Source: Toxonevra muliebris (Eukaryota > Arthropoda > Insecta > Diptera > Pallopteridae). From it: DNA of 64,000 nucleotides. The notes beneath the pieces were generated by a model. That model did no database searches and was not told where the DNA came from. It saw nothing but the letters and a program-made list of their open reading frames with translations. The stretch spans positions 91,071,235-91,135,234 of the forward strand of contig OY829326.1 of the NCBI GenBank assembly GCA_963691655.1. Direction: 5' to 3'. A program made the translations under genes and the position numbers. Positions 10,355-22,600 of this stretch are shown piece by piece (the stretch's first letter is position 1; each line of letters opens with the position of its first letter).

Positions 10355-11985
10355 AATCAGATGATGCATTTATTGTGAAGCGGACAACGAAAAAAAAGTA
10401 AGGTTCAGAAATTCGTTGAAATTCGGCCTAATTGAACCTGTAGAAGATATGAATATAGACACACAATTTTTTTTGTATGAAGTTCATTTGTCAAATTATG
10501 GGTTTTTGAAGAATTGACGTAATTGAAATATGGATTTTTCAAAAGTGATTTTTAGAATTCAGCAAATTTACAATAAAATATTTAACATGGTAATTTAAAT
10601 AGAAAATTTACTGTTCTTTTCAATTATGGAATCAGACCGCAAATTAAAATTTTTTGTATGCACCAAACCTTCCGGTTTAAAATCAGAATTTTAATGACTT
10701 CGACCATTAAAAAAAAAAAAAATTCTCAACTTAGCTTAAAGTATTTAAATAATACCCTTAAAGGTTAGAAATGGAATTTGCATTAGTTTAGGAGATACTT
10801 GAATTAAAGTACATAGCTATCACGCTCAGTGCGACACGTATGTATCTATCTAATGTAGAACCCATTTTGAAATTTTACGAGTATTATTTATTAGCCCAGT
10901 CGGTAGAGTAAGAAATGCACCAAAAGTTCATAAAATTTCTTAACTGCGATTTTTTTTCAGTAATTGTTAGTGGGGGTATGATAGATGGAAAAATCACAAA
11001 AATCAGTTCTGGGGTTGCAGAGCGACCCCCTGAAAAAACCCCCTCTTTGGTGAAAAAAGGCTTTTTTACTAATAACAGGTTAACCGTTGGGGATATCAAA
11101 AAATTATCTAGCACACATAAAAAGCTTAAGTGATTTTCTAAAAATAGAAAGTTTATATTCTCTTCAAAACCCTTTTTTAATTTTTCTTCCTAGCTTGTTT
11201 GGTTTTCGAGTAATTCAATTTTTCCTATAGACTCCGCACTCAAAAATTCAAATAAACAAAAATGCGCGCGCATCCACAGTACACCCAAAGTACTAAATTA
11301 GCAATTTCTTAAATATTGAATATCTTGAAAACTATGACATATACAAAAAAATTATTTAAGACTTTTTTTTAGGAAATCACTCTAGCTTTTTTTTTGTAGC
11401 AAGTAATTTTTTGATATCTCCAACGGTTAACCAGTTATTAGTAAAAATCCCCCCAAAGGGGGGATTTTTTGAGGGGGTTGCTCTGCGACCCCAGAACTGA
11501 TTTTTGTGGTTTTTTCATCTATCATACCCCCACTAATAATTACTGAAGAAAAATCTCAGTTCAGAATTTTTATGATGTAAATTTTTATAATGACTGGACT
11601 ATAAATACTTTAAGCTAAATTTTGAAAAATAGTTTTTTTTTTAAATGGTCGAAGTTATTAAAATTCTGATTTTAAACTTTTACTTCCGGTTTGGTGCATG
11701 AACAAAATTTTAATTTCCGTTCTGACTCAATAATTGAAAAGAGCAGTATATTTCCTATTTAAATTACCATATTCAATATTTTATTGCAAATTTGTTTGAT
11801 TCTAAAAATTACTTTTGAAAAATCCATATTTCAATTACGATAATTCTTTGAAAACCCTTGGCAAATAAACTTCATAGAAAAAAAAAATTATGTGTCCTCA
11901 TTCATATTTTCTATAAGTTCGATTAGGTCGAATGTCAGAACTTCACATTTTCTTACGTTGCCCGCTTCACATGAAATGCCTCATA
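10355..11985. mobile_element. 1.6 kb foldback element with long inverted arms (copy 1)
   Basis: The sequence folds back on itself. GTGAAGCGGACAACG at 10375 matches, inverted, CGTTGCCCGCTTCAC at 11954, and similarity runs inward through the motifs AATTGAAATATGGATTTTTC, TTTAAAATCAGAATTTTAAT and GGTTGCAGAGCGACCCC to a central region near 11140-11330. An inner core bounded by TAGCCCAGTCGG (10892) and GACTGGACTA (11592-11601) is shared with copy 2 at 28308-29179. The left outer arm has about 140 bp not matched on the right. ORFs on both strands within the arms mirror each other and are repeat artefacts, not genes. No transposase is visible. Confidence 0.8.
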
Positions 11986-13539
11986 TGTTTATTTTGACAA
12001 CAGCTGAAGTGGTTGGTTACTGCAGTGACCAGTGGGTATTTAAGGGTTGACCGAAATTTCATGTTAAGTGTATTCGTTTTAGGAGTACTCTACTGTATAT
12101 GGTATGTCTACCGTTAAGGTTTTTTTTATTCCCCACCCTCCCTCCCCCCTCCCCCCCAAAAATGTTTCTTGTATCCGCCACTGTTTATATAGACATAAAA
12201 TGAGAAACAAAGATTTTGAAAAGTAAAATATTTAATCACCCTGATGATCGAGTTTTTAAAAACACGTAGTTAATTTTTGACAAATTGTGGGAAGTTAACA
12301 CTTAAAGTAACAGCCCGCCCTAATACAGAAAGCGTTTTTTTCATTTTCTCAGGCATCGATGTCTTTCCCATCTCTAAAGCAAAGCATTAATATTAATAAA
12401 ATATCTTGATTCGCAACATTTCATACTAATTAAGGCCTTCGACAAAATAACAAACCATTAAAATCTTTAGCTAAAATTAAGTTGTAGTAAACCTATTTAG
12501 CCTCAATTTTTAATAGCCAACATTTACAACACATGCCTGCTCGTCTATGTATCTGCCATAATGTTACTCCACTTACAAATAGTTAGCATAGTTGTAAAAA
12601 ATATTTTGTAAGACATGCAAATTAAGAAGAAGAAAACACTGGCTTAATAATATAAAATACTTTATCAACTGAAAGATTTTGCCCCAAATTCCTTAACAAT
12701 GAAACGTAACAAACAAAACCGTCGTCCAAGTTAACAAACGACAACCATATGAAACACCACTACATACGAACTATGTTGCATTTTAATTATGAATTCAAAG
12801 TCAGACCTTAAATTTGTCAATAGAGATAGAGACACAGGGAAAACAAAAGGCTAACTCATATAGTAAACAATGTAATTATTTCATTGAAAATATTTATGAA
12901 ACGAAATTCCCGTCGTTAAGAAACTCCACCACAAATATACATGTCTTAAATGTGTCTGAAATTGAATGATATTATATCTAATATGTATGTATATACCATA
13001 TGTAGGGACTTTTAAGAAAATCATTTAAATTTAAATAGAATATTTAATTATAGAAACTTTTACTATAGTCAACTTCATCTTATAAAATGTAAAACTTTTA
13101 CTTTTAAGATTTTAAGCTTGTAATATTATATACAGACTTAAATATGTTCATATTTACAACAATACATCGTTTTCTATTCATGAAATGATCATCACGCCAT
13201 ACATACAAATTTAATAGTTGAGAAAGGGCAATTCCCCAAGCATTGATTAGAACTTAAAATATGGATTAGTGTGATCACTTATTTTTGAATAGCAACGTTT
13301 TTCCAGTTTCTCTTCACTACTTGTGTCCGAGAAGAACTTTAGAGCTTTATGTCCTGTATCGAATTAAAGTGACAAAGAGCAAAAGTTTGGCATTCAATAG
13401 CATTATATTTATATAATTTAAATATTCAGAGTATGGTTGAAGTCATGAATAACGAGACCTCTACTTCTATATTATTTTACATAAATTACCGCTCGTATTG
13501 ACGTATTGAAAGACATTTGACATGCCACTGAAACAAACT
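11986..13539. other. Unassigned AT-rich region with a C-rich tract
   Basis: No gene is seen. A pyrimidine tract of C runs lies at about 12131-12160 (CCCCACCCTCCCTCCCCCC). Ordinary AT-rich intergenic sequence follows. Confidence 0.4.
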
Positions 13540-15045
13540 AAATAATGATCCTTACTTTACTTAATAACTCAAAAGCTTTTGATCCTGTATGTCATGAAGG
13601 TAAGTTGGTTCCATAAATGATCGCAATCTGTATGAGAAGGTAAAATTATGTCTGACCTACTGTTTGTGAGTAAAGGTATTCTTCAAGGCTCTGTATTGGG
13701 GCCTCTTTTGTTTATAATGCACATCAATGACTTACTCAAATCACTTCAAACTTGCAAAATTCATATATTGGTTCATATAAAAAGTATTTTCGGTTTTTTT
13801 TTGTCACTGTTTGAACAAAAATTTTCTTTATTAAAAATCAATTTTAATCAAGTACATATTGGCCATTATTATCTATGATCTTTTGCCATTTTTCCGGTAG
13901 CTTCATAATCCCATCGGTGTAAAACTACTGTGGTTTAATGCGAAAAACTTGGCCAAGTGATTTTAAGGAGGCTTTTTGTTGGCCAATTTTTTTCCATCAA
14001 GAGAGTTTTGGAGGGAACGAAACAAATGGTAGTCAGAAGGTGCAATGTGCGGGCTATACGGTGGGTGCATAAAAACTTCCCAGTCAATTTTTGTGCGGGT
14101 CATCAAAGATTTAAGCGGACTGACATTATCTGTTGCTCAATTAGGGACACCCTTTCTTGATTGCTTCGTTCAAACGGTCGAGTTGTGAGCAGTAGAGATC
14201 AGAATTGACTGTTTGGCCAGGTTGTAGCAGCTTATAATAGACAATTCCCTTCCAATCCCACCAAACACTGAACATAACCTTGTTTGCCTTCAATCTAGGC
14301 TTTGAAGTCGTTTGTGAAGGGATACCGGCCTTTGACCATGATTTTTTCGTTTAATATTCTCGTATTTACTCCATTTTTCATAGTCCGTAATGATTTGTTT
14401 CAAAAATGGTTCGATTTCGTTGCGTTTCAGCAGTGTTTCACTGATGGTAATTTGGTCAATCAAATTTGTTTGTGTTAATTAATGATTCTTAACTGTCATG
14501 TGGTTGATGTTTAGTGCCTCCGCTATATCCAGACAGCCTGCGTGCCGGTCTTGCTTCACCAGTTCTTTGACATCGAAATTTCCGGAACGGAATCGAGCAA
14601 ACCAAAGTTGGACGGTACGTTCTGTTAAAGCATCCTCACCGTAAACCGCACAAATTTCGGCACGTTTTTGCAGCGTTTTTACCTTTTTTATAGTAAAAAC
14701 CATCACATAGCGTATTTCATCTTTCAAACTTGCGTTTGTTTGACAGAATCGGTTTAGTGGTGCCAGTATAAACAAGAAAATTTTTGATATTAACATCATC
14801 GGTACCTTGAATTTCTACGGATTAGTAGTTGACTATGTCAATAATGCCAATAATCTGGCAGTTATCTTTAACATAAATTTGACTGGGGACAATCAAATCT
14901 CCTGCGTTGTTGGGAAAGTATATGGTCGACTCCTTAATCTTTGATCAGTAAGTACTTTACATCGTTAAAATAAGTCTAGCGCTTGCCAAAACTTATCTTG
15001 TTCCTGTCTATGATGGCCGTGAGATAAATGCAAATTGTGGTGTAA
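13540..15045 (+). mobile_element. Jockey/CR1-like LINE reverse-transcriptase remnant, interrupted by a mariner
   Basis: In conceptual translation, 13565-13620 reads LNNSKAFDPVCHE (reverse-transcriptase motif, normally SKAFD.V.H). 13670-13765 reads GILQGSVLGPLLFIMHINDL, the conserved G.PQGS.LGPLLF.IYINDL motif. Coding resumes at about 14826 with DYVNNANNLAV, in the place of YADDxxLxxx, and at 14960-15040 with ALAKTYLVPVYDGREINAN, the RT thumb region. Frameshifts and loss of the YADD aspartates show it is dead. About 1 kb between the two halves is a decayed mariner (next entry). The exact clade is uncertain. Confidence 0.7.
13772..14822 (-). mobile_element. Decayed mariner copy nested in the LINE
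   Basis: On the minus strand, 14799-14479 reads a mariner N-terminal helix-turn-helix segment (RAEICAVYGEDALTERTVQL, then WFARFRSGNFDVK). Near the other end, 13915-13860 reads the mariner C-terminal pattern LPEKWQKIIDNNGQY. Frameshifts and stops separate the two. The end near 13772 (TTGGTTCATATAAAAAGTAT after TA) looks like a mariner terminal repeat. I could not find its partner at about 14820, so that end is probably truncated. It is a different lineage from the intact mariner at 47257-48543, whose ends are unrelated in sequence. Confidence 0.75.
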
Positions 15046-16504
15046 GAGTGGAAAAAAGTAATTTTTTAGCAAATATAAAAAATAAAAAATTGCTGTTTAC
15101 AAATTTTAAAGATTTTTTTATTTTTGTCATTTGGCAGTCATTTCTTATGCGCGCTGAAACCGAAAACGTATTCCAAATTAATTTTTGTTTCCTTTTGTAA
15201 AGTTTTACAAAAAATTATGCAAAATTGCCGATAAACTCATAAACATTTCCTAAAACAAAAATCTCATTGGAAAGTGTTGTGTAAACAATTACTAGGAAAT
15301 TTGATTACCTTTAATATAATAGAACGTTCTTTAAAATCAACAAAAACCTATAAAAAACCGGAGATATTGACAATTAAGTAAAAACATATATATCGATATC
15401 TCGAAAACTGTTCTACTTTAAATTTTTTTGAGTACATTTTCGGATTTAGGGCGCTATTTTACTATCACATGCCATAGTTCAGAATTGCTGTACACTAATT
15501 AATGTAATTAAAAAATAGTCCTTTTGAAGGGCTCGTTTAACAACTTGGGCGGAGTATATCTTTCGATCGGCGTCAACCGGTGTGTTCTACCTACTATTAT
15601 ATGAAAACTGGGACTTTAATCAAGCTATTAAAAAAAGTGGCTGCTTGGCTGCTACTAGCCGCTACTCTCATTTTTATGACCAAAACACTAACAAAAAGGT
15701 GAGAAAATTAGTTCAGTTTACAAATGCAATATTGCTTTTTTTTTTTTGTTTTAACTTAAAAACAAATACAAAACAATTAATTAAGGGGGGATTAAAGAGA
15801 AGGTTGGAGAGAATTAATATATTAAAAACTAAAATTATTTTCAATTTTTGCGGGGAGCTACTGAACATTAATAAAGATTGAAGGGTAATTAATTAAAAAA
15901 ATTCAAATTTTCTACTCACAAATCGAATTTCGTTGTTTGCACATTTTTAGCCATATTATTAATTTAATAGATGTTTCTTGTTCAGAAACCTATTGTAGAA
16001 TTTTATGGAAAATATTTTTAGGAACATATGGGTATTTTTTTCTACATAGGTCAAAAAGTATATAAGGGTATAAGGGTTGCAGAGGTCTCTGAATACAGTA
16101 TTCTTCTTAGACTTGATTTGAGATATTTTACGAATTTTCTAATTTGTAGGCTTTTATCACTTTGTATGACAACACCCTCAAATAAACGACTATTTAAAAA
16201 AAAAAAATTTCTAAGTACGTTTTACAACTGCGTTACGTAACGTAGATTTTATACTATCAAATACAGATGACTTCCAAATTACCTTAGTTTATAAAATATA
16301 TTTTCTGCTACTGAATTCGAAAATCATGCCTAAAGTTATTTTATAGATCATTTTGTGAGATATTATAATTTTTTCTTTTCTTAACTTTTTTATAATTTAA
16401 AAGTTATATCTCGAGCTGGAAATGTCCGGTTGTTCTTGATACCAAATGAAAGGTATTGTCATAGCAAATATATATAATGGGATTATTAACTTAATTCAAA
16501 AGAT
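15046..16504. other. Unassigned region, no gene recognised
   Basis: This is AT-rich sequence. The 99-codon ORF at 15582-15881 and the 70-codon ORF at 16028-16240 show no recognisable domain or codon structure. Confidence 0.4.
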
Positions 16505-17440
16505 ATCGATAAAAATAGGTCAAATAAAAAAAAAAAACAGATTTCAATTACGTCTAATTTTGTGGCCACAGAAAAATAATAAAAAACAATGAAAAACATC
16601 TGATTCCTCTTCATTTACGTAAAGCTGAAACTTTTACGCAAAACCAGGAAAAGCGAAGGAAAAATGGCAAAGTTATGAACGATTGAGTGAATAAATCCAA
16701 ATCCCACATTTTCTGAGTATATTAATTTTTTCGAAAATCGATTGAGTTTAATCGCTTTGCTACACATCCTGCACATTTTTTTGTGGTGTTTTTATATTAT
16801 TAGAATATGTTAGAAATAGCTGTGACTCTTGTTTTATCTTCGGTTGCTTTTGGGACTCATATCTATCGTGAGGAACCATACGTATTCTCCAAACATTGCT
16901 TCATCCCAAAATCATTTCAATGGCCTTAATTTTTTGGTAAAATCTCTCGCCTTCGTTGTTTTTTGATGTATAAAGCTGTAAGAAAAGGGTCCTCAAATAG
17001 GAGAATACTTGGCCTTCCTTGTTTAAGGCCTTCACAAAATTTTGAATAATGCCTAATTTAAAAATTATATTTTCTTTCTTGACAAGAGTATTTAATGTTG
17101 TCTTTGCCCACTGAGACGTTCTCTCTTTCTGGTCAGTTTTTTTTTATAATGATGATCCCTTCGCTTTCTTCGTTGACAGCTCGAGATCTCTCACAAAACA
17201 AGAGTCAAAACTATCCTAATAATATGAAAACACTAGCAAAAAAATGTAGAGAATGTATTGCAAGCAATTAAACTCAATCAACCGCTCATAACTTTATCAT
17301 TTTTCAGTCGATTTCCTTCTGCGTAGTTTTATTTTTTGTGTAAAGTTTCAGCTTTACGTTCAAGAAGAAAAACCAGGCCAGACAGAATCAGCTGTAAGAT
17401 TTAATTTTTTAAAAATCTGACCTATTTTCATCGACCGTTT
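16505..17440. mobile_element. Foldback element with about 250-340-bp arms and a coding ghost inside
   Basis: The left arm (16505-16850) and the right arm (17190-17440) are inverted copies at moderate identity. Examples are AAAAATAGGTC at 16510 against GACCTATTTTCATCGAC at 17419, CGTAAAGCTGAAAC at 16618 against GTTTCAGCTTTACG at 17345, and TGACTCTTGTTTTAT at 16822 against AAACAAGAGTCAAAA at 17197. The unpaired centre (about 16880-17140), read on the minus strand, gives a degraded coding segment with FKLGIIQNFVKALNKEGQVF followed by SYLRTLF. That kind of sequence occurs in repetitive insect ORFs of unknown function, but the match is from memory only. Confidence 0.65.
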
Positions 17441-18072
17441 TGTTACGACCAGTGTGGAGGAGAAATTGCGTTGCGTGATATGTGAAAGGCCCCTAAGGTG
17501 GTATACAATAATATTACAAGTTAGGGCTGCCAACTCTACTAGTTTACCTCAGAATCTCCGGGTTTTCATACTCATTTCTGGGTTCACAAGCTTGAGCAAA
17601 AATTCTACGGGATTCAATATCTAGTCATTTTCCATGGAAACTTGTTCGCTGAAACTGAATCGAGCTGTACAATTTTACCATCATACCAGGATTTTGAGAA
17701 ATTTTGACCCAAAAGTAGAAGAAAGGACAACTTTGGTAATTTTCAACCGACTTTAATATCTAGAAATAATTTTTTACTATTTTTAACTTCTACATGTAAT
17801 ATGCCGATTTTATTTTTATTTAAAACTTTGAGCGCTACTTTTTAAGATTTAGGTAATTTCAGATAATTTTTCACTGATGGAAAATTGAATTTTAAAATCT
17901 AATTTTTTACATTTTTAGGTTAGAATTACTCAAATTTTTTAAAGTTCTGAACAATTTTCATATTACGTAAGATAATTCATACTAAAGAACCGTGTTATTT
18001 ATATGATTGATTGATTTCATTATGTTATTACGTGAAAAAAACATTTAAATACCAAGTCTATAGTATGTCTAA

Positions 18073-18923
18073 CAAGGCCGTATTTATGGGGGAGTTTTGG
18101 GGGTTCTGACCCCCAAATGAAATTTTTTTCTTATTTTTGATATTGATTGCCAGTGGATGGAAAGAAGTCAAAATAAAATCTATTGAACGATTTTTAAATA
18201 TTTTTTACTTCAATCGGTTTCTTTCTAAAAAGTCAAATATAAAAAAATTTTAAAAATAAATTTGAATTGAAATCGTACGAAGTTTGTAGCGCGTAATGGA
18301 CAAAAACGGTATTTTCAGGGGTTTCAACGCCATTTTTCTTTTAAAACGTGACGTGATGGGAAATTTTTGACCCCAGATTCGTGTTCAGCATGAAAAATTC
18401 ATTCGCAAACACTAGGAACCATATTGTTCACCAAACCCATGCAGGGCAGTGTTATTGATTCAGCTTTAAAGTTCTTAATCTTAAAATATAATTAATCTTT
18501 TAACCCATTATGGCTCAGAGCACCCCGACTCGGAAGATCTTTTTCAATGCTGTGACTGCACGAATTTAGGGAATATATGCCAACCTCATCCGGGCTCCTC
18601 ATCATTGATAATGGCCCAAATTCCCCCTGATAATCAAAAAATTAGTCTCTGACTATTTTTGGAGTTTTTAATCATTTTTTTGAGGTTAGGTACATTATCA
18701 GTAATGGCAAGTTAATGTGTTATCGAAATTTAAATTGATTATTCAGTGAATTTTTTTGTCATTTTCGGCCATTTTTTTAGGTTAAGATTAAGAAAACTCG
18801 GAAACAAAAATTTTTTCTAAAATCTGATAGGGTGCATCAAATGCTTCATCGTATTTAATTTATTGTATTTAAACATCAGTTTCATAAAAATTTTATATGA
18901 AAAAAATCCTGGCTACGGCCCTG
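18073..18923. mobile_element. Non-coding DNA element with GGCCGTA inverted ends
   Basis: The left end reads CAAGGCCGTATTTATGGGGG; the right end, in reverse complement, reads CAGGGCCGTAGCCAGGATTT. The interior (about 850 bp) has no ORF, but has several TTTTTGAC/GTCAAAA-type motifs. The termini resemble a common class of insect non-autonomous elements beginning CAGGGCCGTAGCC. No target duplication was found. Confidence 0.5.
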
Positions 18924-18929
18924 ATGTGT

Positions 18930-19195
18930 AATATCTGAGCGTCAGTCTTTTATGTATGCCATCCAACTATGGAACTCGCTACCAAACTACTTACAGCTTA
19001 TTGGCAACGCATTGCAGTTCAGAGACACTTTGTTAGAATTGTTTATACTATTATATCTACTTTTGACTATAATTATAATATTTGGTTAAAATCCAACTTT
19101 GATTATATCTGCAACTAATGCCTGTAATATATAATATGTAAATATTGTGGCATTGGGATTGCCTTGGAATAAATAAATAAAATAAAAAAGGGGTC
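18930..19195 (+). mobile_element. 3' end of a jockey/CR1-like LINE
   Basis: 18944-19035 translates to FMYAIQLWNSLPNYLQLIGN followed by ALQFRDTLLELF, the characteristic carboxy-terminal segment (WNSLP..L......F+..L) of many non-LTR retrotransposon polyproteins. It is followed by a 3' UTR and an A-rich AATAAATAAATAAAATAAAA tail at about 19168-19188. Everything upstream of this segment is missing, as usual for 5'-truncated insertions. It lies some 150 bp upstream of the first annotated exon of the ZP gene. Confidence 0.7.
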
Positions 19196-19351
19196 CTGAA
19201 GACACCTTTACTGAAAATAACTGATTAAAAACATCACTGAAAATTAAATAAGTCTAAGCATATCTTTTAAATTTGGTTTAAAGCTTTGCGCAATTTCTAC
19301 TTTTTCATCAATAATTTTAAATATTTTCTTCAATTATTCATATTTTTACAG

Positions 19352-19696
19352 ATGCACAACTTAAGTAAACCGCAGCAGCTGCCAGTAACAAGAAATTCAT
19401 TTAGGCAACTTTTAAGCAGATGCGATCAAGCGAAAAATAATTATTAAAAACATTCAAAACACTTGGCTAGAAGTAACAGAACATCAATAATAACAAGAAA
19501 CAGCAACTGGAAAACAGTAAACCACCAGCATTTAGAAGAAAAAAAATCATTTTACGCTGCTGCTACCACCGACATCGACATCAAAAACACTTGTTTTTGT
19601 ACATAATTACAACATCATAATAACTTGTAAACGTAAACGCAAAAGTACATTAAAAAAAGAGAAAAGAAGCTAGAGAAACAACTAAGCACAACTATA
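19352..19696 (+). other. 5' UTR of the ZP-domain gene (probable non-first exon)
   Basis: A strong acceptor (ATATTTTTACAG) ends at 19351, so this exon probably follows an upstream non-coding exon that I could not place. The sequence is rich in CAA/ACA runs, as in fly 5' UTRs. An ATG directly after the acceptor (19352) opens a 31-codon upstream ORF that ends in TAA before the main start at 19697. That could dampen translation. If there is no intron here, the transcript simply starts nearby. Confidence 0.5.
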
Positions 19697-22600
19697 ATGC
19701 TACGACAAAACATGTTCTTAATGCAGCAATTGCTTGTTATCTCGTTAATATATCAGCAATTTTTAAGTCATGGCAGTTGGGCAACAAGAGCACCGGCAGC
19801 AGCACCGGCACAATCAACTACGACATCACCAACACCTTCTCCACTGACAACAACACCGTTAGTTTCATCCTCTGAAGCTACGTTGTTGACAACGCATCGT
19901 TTCTTTGGCACAGCCACAGGGCCACAAATGCAACGTCTTCTTGCTGCAACAGCTGCTGATATAGCAGTAGTAGATGAAAATGAAATTTCCTCGTCATCGG
20001 CATCAGCGTCGGAAGAAGAGGTAGCTATGCCAGCGGAAGCATTAGATGCATTGCTGCCAGCATCGGAAACAGCCACAAATGGCCGTGGTGGTAGCAATCG
20101 CGCTAAGAGTCGTTATAAGATCGTGTCTGTGCACACTAATTGCACACGTGATTTATTTGAGATGCATATAGAGTTGAACCGTGGTTTCCGTGGCTTACTC
20201 TATGCTAAGGATTTTCCATTGGAATGCCGTGCACGCGGTAATACGCATTTAAATGTAACACTACGTTTGCCCACCTCTGGGTGTGGTGTACGTGCCGAAC
20301 CTCGTGCCGATGGAAATATGGAGTTGTCCGTTCGTGTTATGGTGCAAATGGAACAAAAATTGCGTCAAAGTTCGGATATTTTACGTATGGTGCGATGTAA
20401 ATTACCGTTGAATGCAATGGGAATGACTGTGATGACGACCACGTCGTCGATACCGACAGCAACACGAGAGACAAAATCACGAAAAATTTATAGGTGAGTT
20501 GGTAGATTATAAACGTAAGTAGGCAGATATTAAATTTGTGTATCCTTGAAGAAATGGACGCATGCGCTTATTGAAAAAGAACTCAGCTTCTGAAGTTATT
20601 GCTGATATTACTGACGATGAAGACAATGCAACACAACAGTCATCTCGGCTGAAACAAGAAACAAACGATTTGTCACCGCATACAACACAACAAGCATCAC
20701 AACCAATAACAACAACTAGTAGTACAACACCAGCAACTTCATCACCATCTGGCTCAAACTCAACGCCACGTGTACGTATCTGGTTGGAGTTGGGTGGTCC
20801 TGATGGTTCTGGTGCCGTAGAAGTAGGCCAGCCAACAACACTTACCGTACGTGCCATAGTGCCAGGCACAATGGGTGTGCGTGTTGTAGATTGTGCAGCA
20901 TTAGATGGTCTTGGTGAATCAACGCAGCAATTGTTGGATGACCGTGGTTGTCCAATTGATGAGCAGGTGAGTTTTTTATAAAATAAAAATTAGTTACAAA
21001 ATTATTGATCTTCAAGATTTTGTATGTCTAATCCTTCAAGTCCTAGAAGAAAAGAATTATAAGTATAGGTTAGAGATAGGGGGGAAATGAAAGAAAAAAA
21101 GGTGGCATTCTATTTTGTTTTGAAGTAAACAACATACTTTATATCGGTTATAGTGGGTATACGCCATGCTATACGAGCGTGAAATCATATCTACTCTTGG
21201 CAATGCTACTGGCAGTAGGCTACTGCATGCATCAATGCCATTAGATACTGACAACAAGGGGGCGTTCTGTTGCTTCTATGGTCCTTGGTAATCGATGATT
21301 TCTAAGTTAAAATCTTGGGTACAAATTAATCGGCTATGCAGATGATCTAGGTATCATTGCCTCTGGAAAGTTTGATTCAACTGTTAAAGAAGTAATTAAA
21401 TAAGCTTTCAAACTGGTTGTTGATTGGTGTGTCAAAGAGGACTTATCAATAACGCCTAATAAAGCTGTTCCTGTTCCCTTTTCTGGAAGGTACAAATTGG
21501 ATCTTGGTCATATATCCATGCATAACACGGTTGTTGAATACTTCAAAGAAGTTGAAGATACTTGGGTATTACAGTTGATAAAAGACTTAGTTGGAGTACT
21601 CACCTTACAAAGCTACTAGTGCTTTCTGGGCTTGCAGAAAACTCTTTTGAAAGGCCTGGAGTCATAGTCCCAATATAATTTTCAGGCTGTATACTATGAC
21701 AGCTAGATCAATCACAACATATGCTGCACTAGTGTGGTTGCTCAAGATTATGAAGGGCGCAGCTATCAGAAACTTAAACTTTAAAGGCTAGCCTATATTC
21801 CAATTACAGGGCCAATAAGAACCTGTCAAACTCCTATGATTGAGATGATGATTGGACTTGCACCTCTGCACATCTTCATAAGGAAGACAGCTACAATTAC
21901 AGCTTTGAAGCTGAAAGTTTCATAAAACTAACTGTTTTCGATTTTATGACTAGGGATCTATGCTTCCGCCGAAATTTAATATTACTCTTCCGATTGGAAT
22001 GCCTAATTCCCCAACTTCGATGCCTTCGCTCTCAATTGGTATACTCACGCTTCGATAACGGATTGTGGTTCTGATTCTAGTGTCGTTGAACCTAACACCC
22101 GAATCTCAATTCCATTGGATACTTGGCCTAGTGTTTTTCAACCCGAAATATACGCAATTGAGACGTACGCCAGAACTAATCTTAATAAAGCGCTAAAAGG
22201 TGCTAAGATTGTAATCTTCTCTGACAGCCAAACGGCTCTCAAAGCACTTTCAACCTGGACCTTTTCTTCGAAGTTGGTGAAGAAGTGTTTTGACAGTCTG
22301 GAGCAGTTGTCTAGCTATAACAAAGTTACGCTTTATACACAGACCCCGATCCATTTTGTTGAATCGGCTGGACTAGTTCCAAATTAATCATAAAGGCGTG
22401 GGTAAGGGAGGAATGGCTATTTTATTGGCGCCTTGATCCAGGTCTTAGACAAACCAAGGAGCTTATCTTCCCTTTAGCTCTCAGATTGCTAGTGGTCTTT
22501 CTATCCGGCCATTATATGGTCAGATATCATATAAGTAAATTAGATCTGTCAAACGAGACTGACGACATCCCAAATTATGTGGCTCAGCAAAGAAGGGGTA

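Noticed and set aside
10884..11133. Overlapping ORFs on both strands (76 and 72 codons), with a similar ORF at 28197-28535
   Set aside because: They look conserved between the two places, but only because the foldback arm is repeated; there is no start context, domain or codon bias, and the mirror-image reading on the other strand is equally open.
19768..20869. Minus-strand ORFs of 109 and 120 codons
   Set aside because: They are shadows of the ZP gene's first two coding exons; the plus-strand reading has the signal peptide, ZP cysteines and splice sites.
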